Below, piece after piece: positions 46,978 through 58,599 of a stretch of 64,000 nucleotides of DNA. A program made the position numbers and the translations under genes. This DNA comes from Circinella minor (Eukaryota > Mucoromycota > Mucoromycetes > Mucorales > Lichtheimiaceae), in the NCBI GenBank assembly GCA_016758965.1, contig JAEPRB010000027.1, forward strand, positions 62,001 through 126,000. Reading direction: 5' to 3'. Within the stretch, counting starts at the first letter, position 1. Every line of letters starts with the position of its first letter. Under the pieces are notes generated by a model. It searched no databases. It worked only from the letters and a program-made list of their open reading frames with translations, and was not told the DNA's origin.

Positions 46978-48531
46978 ATGGATAATTATCAATTCGTAAC
47001 TCAAGCATACCCAAATTTTGACCCAGCTGCTCATGCTATGTATTATCAAGGTATGGCAACAACTCCATCACCTCAACAACATCAACAACAACAACAACAC
47101 GCTGTTGATGGCTGCGTTACCGCGTATCCTCAATTTAATTTTCAATTTTCTCCTGGTCATGCTAATTCTCAACATGAACATCATGCGCGCAGAATACATC
47201 ATATTCAACAACAGCAACAACAGGCCGCTTTTCAACAACAGCAGGCAATATATCAACAGCAAAGTACGTCTCTTTTACCAACGCTTTTGATCATTAAACT
47301 ATATATGATAATCAATGATTATAAAATTAATAACTAACAAATATTCTTTATTTCATACAATAGTGATTGCATATCAACAACATTGCCAACAAATTGAACA
47401 AGCTACTAATCCATCTGGTAAAAGGTAAGAGACATTATAAATAATAACAAAATATAACTAGGAACAAAATGAAGAAGACCTTTTACACTAATATGACCTT
47501 TTTATCTATCTAGAATGCAAACTAAAGCCGAACGTCGTGCCGAACACAACGCCATTGAACGTGCTCGTCGTGAAAATCTTAATACCAAATTCCAACAATT
47601 GGCCCATTCTTTACCCAATCTTCAAAATGACCGTCGTCCTTCTAAAGGAACCATTATTGAAAGAACACTTGATTTTGGTAAGATCACCGTTTATTATTTT
47701 CATTATCATTATTCATTCATTCATTCAATTATACTGCAGCAGCAGTAGTAGCATTTTTTTCCCTTTATTGATTTGCTAATCATCAAACCACTTTTCCTTC
47801 TTATCTATTCTATCTACAGTCAAGAATACTGTCATGAAGGAAGAAAAATTTCTTAGTGAAATTCGCAAGTTACGTGAAGAGCACGAAGAACTGATGCGTC
47901 AATTAAGTCCTGGTTACCAAACCAATGGTTCGGCTTCTGATGCTGATGAATCAGATGGCGCTTCAACAATTTCTCGTGGTGTTTCTTCAGCAGTGGATCG
48001 TCTCAGTCTTAATTCAGGACCATGTCCATCTCTTGAATTGTCAACTGCCACAAGTCCTCCTATACAACCTACTTCTGGATCTGATGCATCCATGTTCATG
48101 GGATCCTCGATACCATATCATCACCCAATTCCTAAAGACGCTGTTCAAAACGATGTCATGTTTGGTCAACAAGATCCTGAGCATAATAGGCAACAAATGA
48201 TTCTTTCGACCACGACAACTTATGAAAGTGACGATGATACTAGTAGTGATAATCTTGAAGAAATTGATCCTACTGTTCATGATTTTAATTGTAAGTAAGA
48301 CTTTATATATATATATATATACATTGTTTAAATGTACTCTTTTTTTTTTTTTTTTACAACATTTAACTAATTACGATAAACTTGTTGATTTTTAAAATAG
48401 CTATTTATCCTAGTATGGTTACAATGCCACCTTCTACTGATTTTATGGATAAAATGACTCCTTCACCAGCTCCAATTTCTTCTGCTGATTACGAGTTCAA
48501 ATTCGAACCACAACAACAAACTCAACACTAA
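46978..48531 (+). CDS. bHLH transcription factor
   Basis: Five exons: 46978-47263, 47364-47424, 47514-47677, 47820-48290, 48401-48531, 370 aa. Residues 30-95 are Gln/His-rich. The basic region AEHNAIERARREN has His127, Glu131 and Arg135 at the positions that read an E-box, and the Arg favours CACGTG. Helix 1 (LNTKFQQLAHSLPNL), loop (QNDRRPSKGTI) and helix 2 (IERTLDFVKNTV) follow, continuing into a short heptad run (FLSEIRKLREEHEELMRQL) like a leucine-zipper extension. The C-terminal half is Ser/Thr/acidic, typical of an activation domain, and carries SP/TP sites. Intron 3 splits the HLH at helix 2. Nuclear regulator, target genes unknown. A TATAAAAA at 46803 and a long CT/T tract precede the ATG. 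Confidence 0.88.
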
Positions 48532-51426
48532 ATTCAATTAAGTGTATTCAACTTTTTCCTGTCCTTTTTTTTTATTTTTATTATTTCAACCATTTACTTT
48601 CCCTTTATTTACAATGAGGTCTGCCAACTTCCCTACAAACCATCTATTTTCCTCCAAACTCCATTTCATATGCTTCTCTGTTTATTTTTTTTTATTATTA
48701 TTATCTTATGTATATATGCGTTGATCGCACCACTCTGAATTTTATACGCAAAAAAACCCCCCCATTACCTTTCATTATTACCATCTACCTATGTGTGAAT
48801 ATTTTACTTTCCCTGCCCCCCCCCCCTATCTCTCTCTCTCTCTCTCTCTCTTTTATGTGGCTGGCCAGAGGTCAAATATTTTTATATCTTTTATTGTTCT
48901 CTTATTATTATTATTTTTTAACTTCCAAAGTCGTTCGTTGCTTATCATTCTATGATGGGAGCAGCACGCATTCCAAACTTCTTTTTTTTTTTTTTCTTGC
49001 CAGCTATACCCTCTTTCCTGTAATATAATTTTTTTTTCTGTCTTTCTTCCCTTTCCTTTTTTATTATTCTTATTCTTATTCTTTATTAATTATAATATAT
49101 GTATGTATCATTTATATCATCATCATCATCATCATCATTTTTATTTCCCTTTTGCCGGGGACGAATCAAACAACCCATTTTGAGCATGATATTTAAAGAT
49201 CTTGTTTTTTTTTTTTTTTTTTTTATGAGATCAAAAATAAATTCTTTTATTATTAAGCTTTTTTAATTATTATATTTGTACGTATTTGTATTTTTTGACG
49301 CGTTTTTTATCTTTTTTTATTATTATTATTATTTTGCTGTAATGTATGGTTATATTGTCTAGAATAAGCTGTATTTAGTCAAGTATATATTAAATATACT
49401 TTTTAAATTAAATATTTAATATATTGTTGATATAAAATAAAAATAATAATGGTGCCTATGTAAGGGGGTGGGGAGAGAGATAGATCTGAAAGAAGGAGAA
49501 ATGCATAGACAGTTTTAAATCAAAATAGAAAAGGAGGGGCACAGATTACGTACGTACTCTTTCAACAACAAAAAAAAAATTGGGAACTATTATTATTATT
49601 ATTATTATTATAATTATAATTATCATAAACTTGGTCTATTCTTTTATACATTGCATGGAAAGGAAGAAACTTAATATGTTTATATTATATAATATAATAA
49701 ATAACTGTCATGCAATAAATAGTAAAAAGAAAGTGGGGGATAATAAGCTGCAAGCGTTTGAGTATTTTTGTATCACTTGATACTACGTATTTCTCATTCA
49801 AAAGAGAAATTTAAGATGCGGTTGGGCCACCCAATCTCCTTCTCACATCACTCACATAATATATATACTATTCTCACTCTTTATTTCCTTAATCCCTTTA
49901 TAACGCGTTTATGTTGTGTTTATATTTATTTATTTATTTAGTTTTAGGGGCCAAGACATCTTATTTTAGAAACTTCAGTGGTGCTCGGGCAACTAAAAAC
50001 AATTATGCCTGACAACCGAACTTACTGGTTAATTCTTGCAACAACATGTAAACCACATGCATACTATCATCCCATCATAATTGCCATTTATGGTATAGTC
50101 TTATATCTTTTAACACATAACACATATAACAAGTATTTGCTCTAATAACGTAGAGTTGCTATATAAAAATGAACAAGAAAAGACGATCTGAGCTTTTTTT
50201 TTTTATATATGGTGTTACTACGGAACATATCGAACCGGGGGGGAGGGCAACTTGCATTATTTGGTAATATATTGACTTAAAAGCCAACAAACAAATAATA
50301 TAAAACATAATTTTATTTACTGAATACTTTACAAGTTATTTTTATATATTTCTACTATGTACTTTTTTTCAAAAAGAAATTGAAAACCTTTTTAAAGTCA
50401 ATGAATGTTTTAAACCAACTACCCGGCTTTTATGATATAATTTTGTAAATAAAAGACAAATAAAAATAAGTTGATATTGGAACAAAAACACTTTAACATT
50501 AATAACTTTAGTGCTCCAAACTGGCGTCATTGCTACTCTAAGTCTAAACAAAGTTAGTTTAATTTGTCAAATTTCATGTCACTGCCGTTGTGCTGTTGTG
50601 TACGTAAACATGTAAAGCATTGTTTTATTTTTTTTATTTTTTACATGTATACTAACGGAACCAGTAACTGCTTCATTCCGAAATGAAACTCAATTGATCG
50701 CATGCGGTAAAATTACTTCCGTGAATTTTTGATTTCTATTTTGATTTCACGTCTAATAACTTTAAAAAATAAGGGGTGTGTACAAAATTGACAACTACAA
50801 CGACGAACCCTGGCTTTGTGTGTGTGAGAACGAAGAAGAAGAAGGAAAAAAAAAAAAAAAACAAAAAAAAATTGGCTGTGTCATCTATAATAGAAATATC
50901 CCAAAAACGCGTTTGTTCTTTTTAACATAAAGTAATAGTGTATAAAAAAAAAAAAAAACGGGGTCAGTAACGCTTTTTGGGAAGTGTTTATTGTTATAAT
51001 TCAGTTCTAAGTATAGAGATTTTCAGAATTCTTATTAGAATCATCAAGATTCTGTTCTTATTATCTTATAGAATATCAAGTTAAAAAAGAAAATGGCTAC
51101 TTTTTGTTTTATTTAGTAATAATAAATTAAGATCGAAAAGCCTTTTTATTTACTGTAACCTTTTTCCTCCCGACCTTTCTCCTTTTTTTTTTTATTTAAC
51201 CCAGCAAAAAAAAAACAAAAACAAAATCACGCATTGGTCAAAACTTATTTGTTTAGAATTATAATTTTTGTTGTACTGCGCCATTGTCTCCTGGGAAAAG
51301 ATCAACAGCCATCAATCAAAATATCTGAAAAATCCACTTACAAGGTAACACAAAAGCCAACTATTACTTTTACAAATTTAGCAGCAGGAACTAAAACCTT
51401 ACCCTGTTTATATATACTATGCACCC

Positions 51427-51480
<54 letters not shown>

Positions 51481-53370
51481 TTGTAAATCTAAGTACGTAC
51501 TGTAAAACAGACAGTAAAAAAGAAAACCCACTGACGGTGTTTATTATATCTATATAAATATATACACAAACATCAACTTTAACTTCTTTTTTTATGTTGT
51601 GTGGTAGCACATTTATCATGATTGGTTTAAAAAAATTATTTTTTTCAAGTAGCAAAATACGTGTATGTAGAAAGAGAAAGAAAAATATATACGTACGTAT
51701 GGAACTTTATAGAAAGTTTTTTTTTTTTTCTTTTCTTTTTCATTCATGTCATAGTGATTACAGAAATTTTTATTATAGATTTAAACAACAGTGGTGTGTC
51801 ATAATGTAATATCGTGATGCAATGAGAAATAATCAATTTATAATGCTGCATTATTACTAATAAATTATTATGGTAAAAGAGTCATAGCATAACGGAAATC
51901 AATTCATAGTTACAAAGGTAGAAGATGTCGATGGATTTTTGTTATATATATATATATATGATCAATGTTACTAGGACACGCCACTATATTATAAATAAAA
52001 TATCCTTCTTATTATTTATATAAAGCTGTAACCGCTATGTATATTATATATATTTGCTCACAAATTTTCAACGAATGTTACATTGTAGTAAAAAAAAAAA
52101 AAGCTTCAAAAGTATATCGATTTATTCACACTCAACTTTTTTTTTTGTTCTCCACATTTGGATCCAAACTTTAAAAGAGCATATAATCAATCAATTTATT
52201 ACGTAAAAATCACCAAATCAATATTATTTATATATCTTGTTTCTTTTTATTTTTTTTTTTTTTTATTTATCTAACTCAACAGTGTGAAAACAAGACAATA
52301 ATTTAAATAAGTAACTTAGGTGTATGTTTCTATGTTAGGTGGGAATATTATTAGTACATATTATTTTATAAAGAGGTTAGGTGGAGGTGGTGATCTTTTT
52401 TTTTAGTGATCGTTTATATACTTTGCTACATAACGGTAAATGGCCCTTGTGAATTACGTAATCAAACTTTGATAGACTAAAGTCATAAAATAAAAAGTGT
52501 TTTCAATATAAGCAATTTTACCAACACTGTATGTTACTGCTATTTCAGAGAAACATCCAATTGAATCATAGAATTTGGACGTTTGCCGTACATATTGGAT
52601 GCAGCCACCCAGATAACTCGGTGACTCAATTAGGTTCTTTATTGGAATACCTGTACATTTGTTTTTTTTTAAATGATGAAATAAAATTGTTCAGGTAAAA
52701 CACACACAGCTCATAAATTAAATAATGATGCTTCTTAAAATATAAAAAGTCAAAGCTAAAGATGAAAGGATGTCCGCTCATATAGAAATGACTATAATAA
52801 TACGTTATTTGTGACACTAATACGTAGGTGGATAAGAATATTATTTGAGATGAGCTGTAGCAGTGTTTCAATTCTCACTATTGCTGAATAATGTGAAAGT
52901 CTCTCTTAGGATTTTTTTTTTTTTTACGTATAATTGATTTTGTCTAATTTTTACTTTGCCTGACTTGTAAAAATCTTCTATTATCATGGATATCCATAAT
53001 ATCATGGGTGCAGACTTTTGTTATCGGTAATATTACTTTTTATTTCGAGAGAGTATACCCTGTTTTGAACAGCTGCAGAAATCTATTGGAAATGTCGTCC
53101 CAATACGGGTGCTTTTTTATATGCTGGGCGTATGATTATGTTAATGTTTCAGTAATCACGTAATTTTAGATTTGTACTTTGTACTGCTGTATCAAATGTT
53201 TACATAGCAGTGTTCTGTGGTGGTTGCGTAGCATTCTTACCTCTATCTTTAACAAAAGAACTTCTATTTCCGTCGCCCAGCATCGTTTAATAATAGACAG
53301 CTGAGGGTGATAATAAATAATAATAGTAATGATATTCTTTTTATCATTGAAAATAATTAATATACAATTA
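48532..53370. other. Gene-poor stretch downstream of the bHLH gene
   Basis: No gene supported. Simple repeats: CT (48829-48851), CAT (about 49118-49138), T23 (49205-49224), ATT (49590-49609), and the longest homopolymer of the window, T50 at 51428-51477. Confidence 0.5.
51428..51477 (+). repeat. 50-nt poly(T) tract
   Basis: Uninterrupted T from 51428 to 51477. TTACAAGGT (51338 region) and ACCTTGTAA right after the run form a 9-bp inverted pair around it. Confidence 0.85.
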
Positions 53371-53399
53371 GATAAAACAAAAAATTATCATACATGATA

Positions 53400-53547
53400 T
53401 TTGATATTGTAATTCTCTTATTGCTGTATATAATATCTGTACATAGGTGAAAGTTGATTTTGCTTTGATGCTGCTACGTACTGTATTCATGGCATTTTTG
53501 TTCTTGAATACAGTACTTTTTCCCGATTCACCAAGCTTGTATAGGAA
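53400..53547 (-). pseudogene. Possible G-protein alpha exon relic
   Basis: Minus strand: a 28-nt T tract and TATACAAG acceptor-like sequence lead into LGESGKSTVFKNKNAM, matching the P-loop of heterotrimeric G-protein alpha subunits (GAGESGKST). The segment continues for about 30 residues with a Y...IL...IREL spacing that loosely fits the next helix. No other G-alpha motif (RTTGI, DVGGQ, NKKD) was found on either side. Probably an isolated dead exon, or a chance P-loop. Confidence 0.3.
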
Positions 53548-53699
53548 CAAAAAAAAAAAAAAAAAAAAAAAAAAAACAGTTTTTGAACAGGGGAGCTTGC
53601 TTTATTGCTTGGGGAATTTTCATGTACTTTTTTCTTTTTGGTTCTGCTATTGTCTGGATATATTCACAATTCTAGATAAGCATTAAATGAGTTGGAATA

Positions 53700-54453
53700 T
53701 AATGCTGACAATAGGTAGCCCATCACCTCTACCCTGATACTACTTAATTCAGCCAATAATGATTGCACGTTATAACGGTGCATTTTTTTGTAATTTGGAT
53801 AAACACATTGTCATGATTAAGATGGTAAAGTAAAACATTTTCTTGGTTGCTCAGCTTCTTTCTATAATGGTTATTTCTACTGGTTTGTACGTAGTCGTAA
53901 TTTACTGTATAAATTATTATGAATGATGTAGATACCCACTAGCATTATTTCTTCGATAGCCTTATGATTAAAATAGTTTTAACTAGCATGATACGTATAT
54001 CAATTTTTAAGTTGCTATATGGTGAGAAAGAAAAAAGATATTTTTATAGAGATGTATAAATATGATTGAGGAACAACAAATTATGCATTTATTGAAGCTA
54101 GTCCTAACTATTATAAAGTTTTTTCTAGAGTCTGTTAAATTCAATCTGGCTTGAAAAAAAATGAAATCTAATATACTCATGTCACTAAAGCTATGACAGC
54201 ATATCTAATTTCATTATCGACTTATTTAAACAATAAAAAAACGCGTAGTAGCAATAGTACAAATGGATCTTGTACTACATCCATTCCTAATAGGCTAAGA
54301 CTTAATATATCACTGCCACATATCATATGATGTTTTCTTTTTGTATTTATAAATGTTCTTTGTTGGCTCAGCAACCATCTCTCTCTCTCTCTCTCTTCTT
54401 TTTTTTAATTCTATAAAAAAAAAATTATAAGCACGTACGTACTCTCGAAAAAT
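53700..54453. other. Intergenic, upstream of the small membrane-protein gene
   Basis: No coding evidence. CT repeat (54379-54396) and T-rich leader directly precede the next gene. Confidence 0.45.
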
Positions 54454-55060
54454 ATGGGGTTCGCAGAAACATTCGGTGAAGTTGTAGGCTATTCTATATA
54501 CTTCGTTGTTGGATCTATTTGGCTTGGTAAATGAAAATAAAGCAATTAATTTTATTATGTCGACCAATAACAAAAACGAAAAAGGTTCCTTTCAGCCTAC
54601 TCACTCTCCATATATAATAGCATTCCTTGGAGTAGGGGCATGTGTCTTAACATTTTATGTCTTTACTTTCTGTGCACAATTCCCATGCTGGGGAATAGCA
54701 TTTAATTGGATATTGAATGCCATAAAAAAACTCAAAGAAGCTGTAATGAGTGGAGTAGCAACTATGTATCGTTTACCTAAAACTGTTGTAAAATCTTGCA
54801 CTAATAGTTTGCACAGTATTCGAGAAGCTATATCCTGCAAACGAAACGACGCATCAAACACGGAAATCGCTATGGTAACATCACGCGATAGTTCCGATGA
54901 GACTCCCCTTCTTCACGAGCGGGAGAGTTGTAATGAGGATGATCTTCCTGAAACAAAAATCGATATTATTATTGACACACCATCCAGAAATTCTGTTTCT
55001 GTCACTACCGATGAATTGCCAACGATAACTTGTAATACACCACCACCATACTCACAATAA
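54454..55060 (+). CDS. Small membrane protein with dileucine and PPxY motifs
   Basis: Two-exon model: 54454-54526 and 54621-55060 (intron GTAAAT...ATAATAG), 170 aa. The alternative single-exon reading from 54506 (184 aa) puts a hydrophilic Asn/Lys peptide before the hydrophobic block; I prefer the spliced form because it gives one continuous hydrophobic stretch (about 10-45). A second weakly hydrophobic helix and a basic segment (KKLKEA, RLPKTVVKS) follow. The tail has an acidic dileucine signal DETPLL (117-122) and ends PPPYSQ, a PPxY motif. Such a pair of signals is known from cargo or adaptors of AP complexes and Nedd4/Rsp5-type ubiquitin ligases, so vacuole/endosome sorting is inferred. 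No family recognised. Confidence 0.6.
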
Positions 55061-55282
55061 CATTTTAAACTAAAACAAAATGTACACATACAATAACACT
55101 AATGGGGCTTACAAAGTAATTATACATACATAATATCAATTTTTCCCTTTTAGAACAAACTCATTCAACAATATCTTTTTTTTTTTTACGCACAACTTTA
55201 TATATGTATGACATATCAACATCCTTATAAATTAGCATTATTTTTTTAATTCACTCAATTTTTTTTTTTTTGTTCTATTCTT

Positions 55283-56384
55283 TCAAAATGTGTCTACAAT
55301 CTTTTTAACGATGGCATTGGCCGTTTCTTCTATTGAATATTTATCTGTATCTACTGCAAGTACGTTTTGTACAGCTTCATGTTCAATTTCTGAACGATCT
55401 TCTCCCAAAAACAAATGTTTGTTACACTTTATATATTCAGGCCATACAATGTTATCAAAATATCCTGGTGGATCGGTCCAATACCCTAAGATAAATAACA
55501 TTCCATTCATTAAACCAATCACTTATCTTATACTTGTATATGTATAAAATTGTATTCTTTTATCATCATCATTTTTTCCATGTTGTAAATCAGCTGTATA
55601 TGTATTACCTTCTGTAGTAACATAACCTTGACGACTTTCTCTTCGATTCTTTAATGTCTCATAAGAGGCATGAATAAATATTTTGCAATCGAGACGTGCA
55701 CAAATAGCTTGATCCCAATAAAGCATAAATCCATCTACAATTACAAATAATATATCATCTTGCTTCAAAGGTGCAATGGTTTCTTTAAGACGATCTAAAG
55801 CCTCAATAGAAAGGGATGTCGATCCGTCGTGTGTATTATTAGCTTCGTTTGATTGATACTTTTCAGGTAACTGTTTATTATCAAGTACGTATTGAATCGT
55901 CTTATCTAGTTGAGGGAAATCAATAGCTTCAGGACAGTCCCAATTGGCAAGTTGTGTTTTAGGATCTATAGGTATTTCGCTATCAAGCTTTTTATTTATG
56001 AAACCCCCCCCACCCCCTCGTAAGCATAACATTTTTTGTTGTTGGGAAATTTTTATTCTTTTTTTTTTTTTTAACCTACTTTGAAAAAATCATCTTGATA
56101 AATTACAACTGAATGTTTCAATAATTGTCTAAGAATTCGTGTTACGGTCTACAGTGTATGGGAAAGGCATTAGTAGTAATAATAGTTTTAGAAAAGCATA
56201 TATTTAGTTATATACGCGTTGTTCGTTTCTTGTCCTGTAAAACCTACAGTTTTACCGCTACAACTTGCTCCACTATATTATCCGGTATTTAGACAAATTA
56301 AGTATATATCTAAAAAAAAAAAAAACCATGAATTTAAGAATAAATTTTAATCTTTTACCTTATACCAATGGTGCAAACTTTCAT
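55283..56384 (-). CDS. Nicotinamide riboside kinase
   Basis: Five exons in gene order: 56359-56384, 56248-56272, 56080-56148, 55609-55987, 55283-55485, about 233 aa, the usual NRK size. The P-loop GASCSGKT (10-17) sits on the 25-nt second exon. The next exon has LLKHSVVIYQDDFFK, the region after the P-loop with the substrate-binding Asp pair. Then NWDCPEAIDF, the strand FVIVDGFMLYWD, the lid RRESRQGYVTTEG and, across the last intron, YWTDPPGYFDNIVWPEY. All are NRK1-type hallmarks. Expected reaction: ATP-dependent phosphorylation of nicotinamide riboside to NMN in NAD salvage. Divergent from the PPR gene, with 156 bp between start codons. Confidence 0.9.
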
Positions 56385-56540
56385 CGTTTTCGCTTTTAAA
56401 AGGGAAAAAGTTTCTTTGTCCAATAAATTATTAAATAAAGGTGACTATTTCAAAATCCGAACTATATATACCTGGACTTTTTTTTTTTTTTTTTCGCTTT
56501 TTTTACTTCTTTTTGCAACAAACAAAGAAATAACTCTGCC
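56385..56540. promoter_or_regulatory. Shared divergent promoter, NRK and PPR genes
   Basis: Only 156 bp separate the two start codons, so the core promoters and both leaders must overlap here. A poly(T) tract (56479-56494) may exclude nucleosomes in both directions. No clear TATA pair. Confidence 0.5.
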
Positions 56541-58202
56541 ATGCGAAGGCTATGGATTAATACACCTACACGAAGCAACACTGGGTTTTGTCAATGCAAT
56601 CAAATACCAACACCACGAATACCTCGCATCGATATACGATCGCAACGATACACCATGGCAGCCGCTACCATGGCTTGTGAAAATAATAATAAAAATAACA
56701 ACACAATGTCCGAGATTATTAATAATACTACTAGTGCGCGACGAAACACAAGTAAACATCGATCCACTAGCACCGACTTTTTAGAGTACCTTACAAAAGC
56801 CGATCGGCCATCAACAACAGAATATCAAGAACAAGAACGGCATCTTTTTCATAATAATAGTATTGACCAATCAGTAACATCAACATTGTCAGCAAAAAAA
56901 GATAGGGCTTCAGCACTATCCGACTTTTATCGTTCTTTAGCAACACAAGACATCGACTCCATATGGCCGAAATATAGTTACCTTTATCATCACCAATATC
57001 ACAAGAACTTGACGCGTCGTAATTTTCGACAGTTGTTTTTAAGTGCTATTCGATCAAGGTCGACACAACGTAACTTACAGCGATTATTGGTGTTAATTGA
57101 TGATATGAAGGAACGAGGAATGCAATTGAAATGTAACGAATATGATGCATTGATGCATTGGATCGGAGGACGTACTGTACCTGTAAAAAAGTCACATCAT
57201 TTAACGGAGGCGCTGGCGCTCTTTGATGAAATGCAGCAACAGACTATCCAACCATCTCTTGTGACCTATAATACTTTGATTCACATTGCATCACAAGTAT
57301 CTGATATACGAATGGCACAACGATTATACCATGATATGATTGCACATGATATAAAACCAGATGCTTATACATACGCAACATTATTGTCCAGCATGGGGAA
57401 GATGCGAGATGTGGATGGGATGGAACAGATGCTCGAACAATTACAAACAATGCAACACGTAGCCAACAATACAATTATATTCAATGCAGTATTATCGGGT
57501 TATGCGGCAAGTGACAGGATAGATGACGTCAAGAAAATGTTTGGAGAAATGTATAATTCATTACAACAAAATAAACGATACAATAATACAGCAAAAGAAC
57601 AACAGCAGCAACAGAATGGGGCCGAAGAAGAAAAGGAAAAAGAGAGAAAAGCGCCCGTTGCGGATACCCAAAGCTTTCGGATATACATTGAAGCACTGCT
57701 AAGCCAAGGTGAACAAGATACAGCTATTCAAGTTTTAGAAAACATGATAAGTCATGACCTTGAACCAATTGCAGCTATTTATAATCAACTCTTTCGATCA
57801 TTTATGAATGAAGAAGCTATGGAAGAAGAAGAGGATAACGGTAGCCATCGAAATAATGATGGCCTGATTTTAGATGAAGAAACACGAACCAAGTTAAATA
57901 CGGTCAAGAAACTTCAACAGTCCATGATCGAATTAAATGTACCACCAAACTCGGAAACCATGTATACCCTTGTGTCCGCACTTCTCGACTTGGGTGACAC
58001 TAACCTGGCATTGGAAACGTTTGTACGACTCAACCGGAATATGTCGAATGACGTTGCTGTCAATAAAGAACGATTTACTTTAAAAGCTCATGATACGGTT
58101 GCTTTGCTTACACAACGACGATTTGAACTGGATACAACAAAACCGAATAAACTGGAACCGAATCAAGAGTTGTTGGAAAGATTAGGAAAAATTGTCAAAT
58201 AA
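56541..58202 (+). CDS. Pentatricopeptide repeat (PPR) protein, probably mitochondrial
   Basis: Intronless 553-aa ORF. The first 40 residues are rich in Arg, Thr and Asn with no acids (MRRLWINTPTRSNTGF, RIPRIDIRSQRY), fitting a mitochondrial presequence. Helical repeats of the PPR type are clear from about residue 200: VTYNTLIHIASQVSDIRMAQ, MIAHDIKPDAYTYATLLSS, NTIIFNAVLSGYAASDRIDD, SFRIYIEALLSQGEQDTA, and PPNSETMYTLVSALLDLGD. A Gln/Glu/Lys-rich insertion (about 350-372) splits the array. Such proteins bind organellar RNA and act in processing, stability or translation. The target cannot be read reliably here. Lack of introns contrasts with nearly all neighbours. Confidence 0.85.
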   Translation: MRRLWINTPTRSNTGFCQCNQIPTPRIPRIDIRSQRYTMAAATMACENNNKNNNTMSEIINNTTSARRNTSKHRSTSTDFLEYLTKADRPSTTEYQEQERHLFHNNSIDQSVTSTLSAKKDRASALSDFYRSLATQDIDSIWPKYSYLYHHQYHKNLTRRNFRQLFLSAIRSRSTQRNLQRLLVLIDDMKERGMQLKCNEYDALMHWIGGRTVPVKKSHHLTEALALFDEMQQQTIQPSLVTYNTLIHIASQVSDIRMAQRLYHDMIAHDIKPDAYTYATLLSSMGKMRDVDGMEQMLEQLQTMQHVANNTIIFNAVLSGYAASDRIDDVKKMFGEMYNSLQQNKRYNNTAKEQQQQQNGAEEEKEKERKAPVADTQSFRIYIEALLSQGEQDTAIQVLENMISHDLEPIAAIYNQLFRSFMNEEAMEEEEDNGSHRNNDGLILDEETRTKLNTVKKLQQSMIELNVPPNSETMYTLVSALLDLGDTNLALETFVRLNRNMSNDVAVNKERFTLKAHDTVALLTQRRFELDTTKPNKLEPNQELLERLGKIVK

Positions 58203-58599
58203 TAAAAAGTTGTCTTGAAAACGGAGAACTTGATAAATAAAGTAAAAAAAAAAAAACTATCGGACAAACGGGATCAAATTATTTTTTGTTTTTTTTACTC
58301 TGCTGCTAAAAGGGATCATGTATGTAACTGCGGACGGAAGCATATGTCCGAAGGATGGGTGATGATGGTGATGATGTATGAATAGAACTGGCAACACAAA
58401 AAAAAAAACTTGCTAAAAGTTAGCCAAAAATTGAGTCTCAACGCATCAACAAGGATATAAAAAAAAACGCGCTTTTATTCAGTATTTTTTTGACCTTCTC
58501 TTTTTTACTTTCTTTCTCTTCTTTTTTTTTTTCAACTTTTACTCTTCTTTTTTACAACCCACCCCTTCTATTATTTTCACATATAATATATAGACTATA

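Noticed and set aside
48708..49028. 106-codon ORF downstream of the bHLH gene
   Set aside because: Composed of CT, C and T repeats in the 3' flank; leucine/serine/phenylalanine content follows from the repeats.
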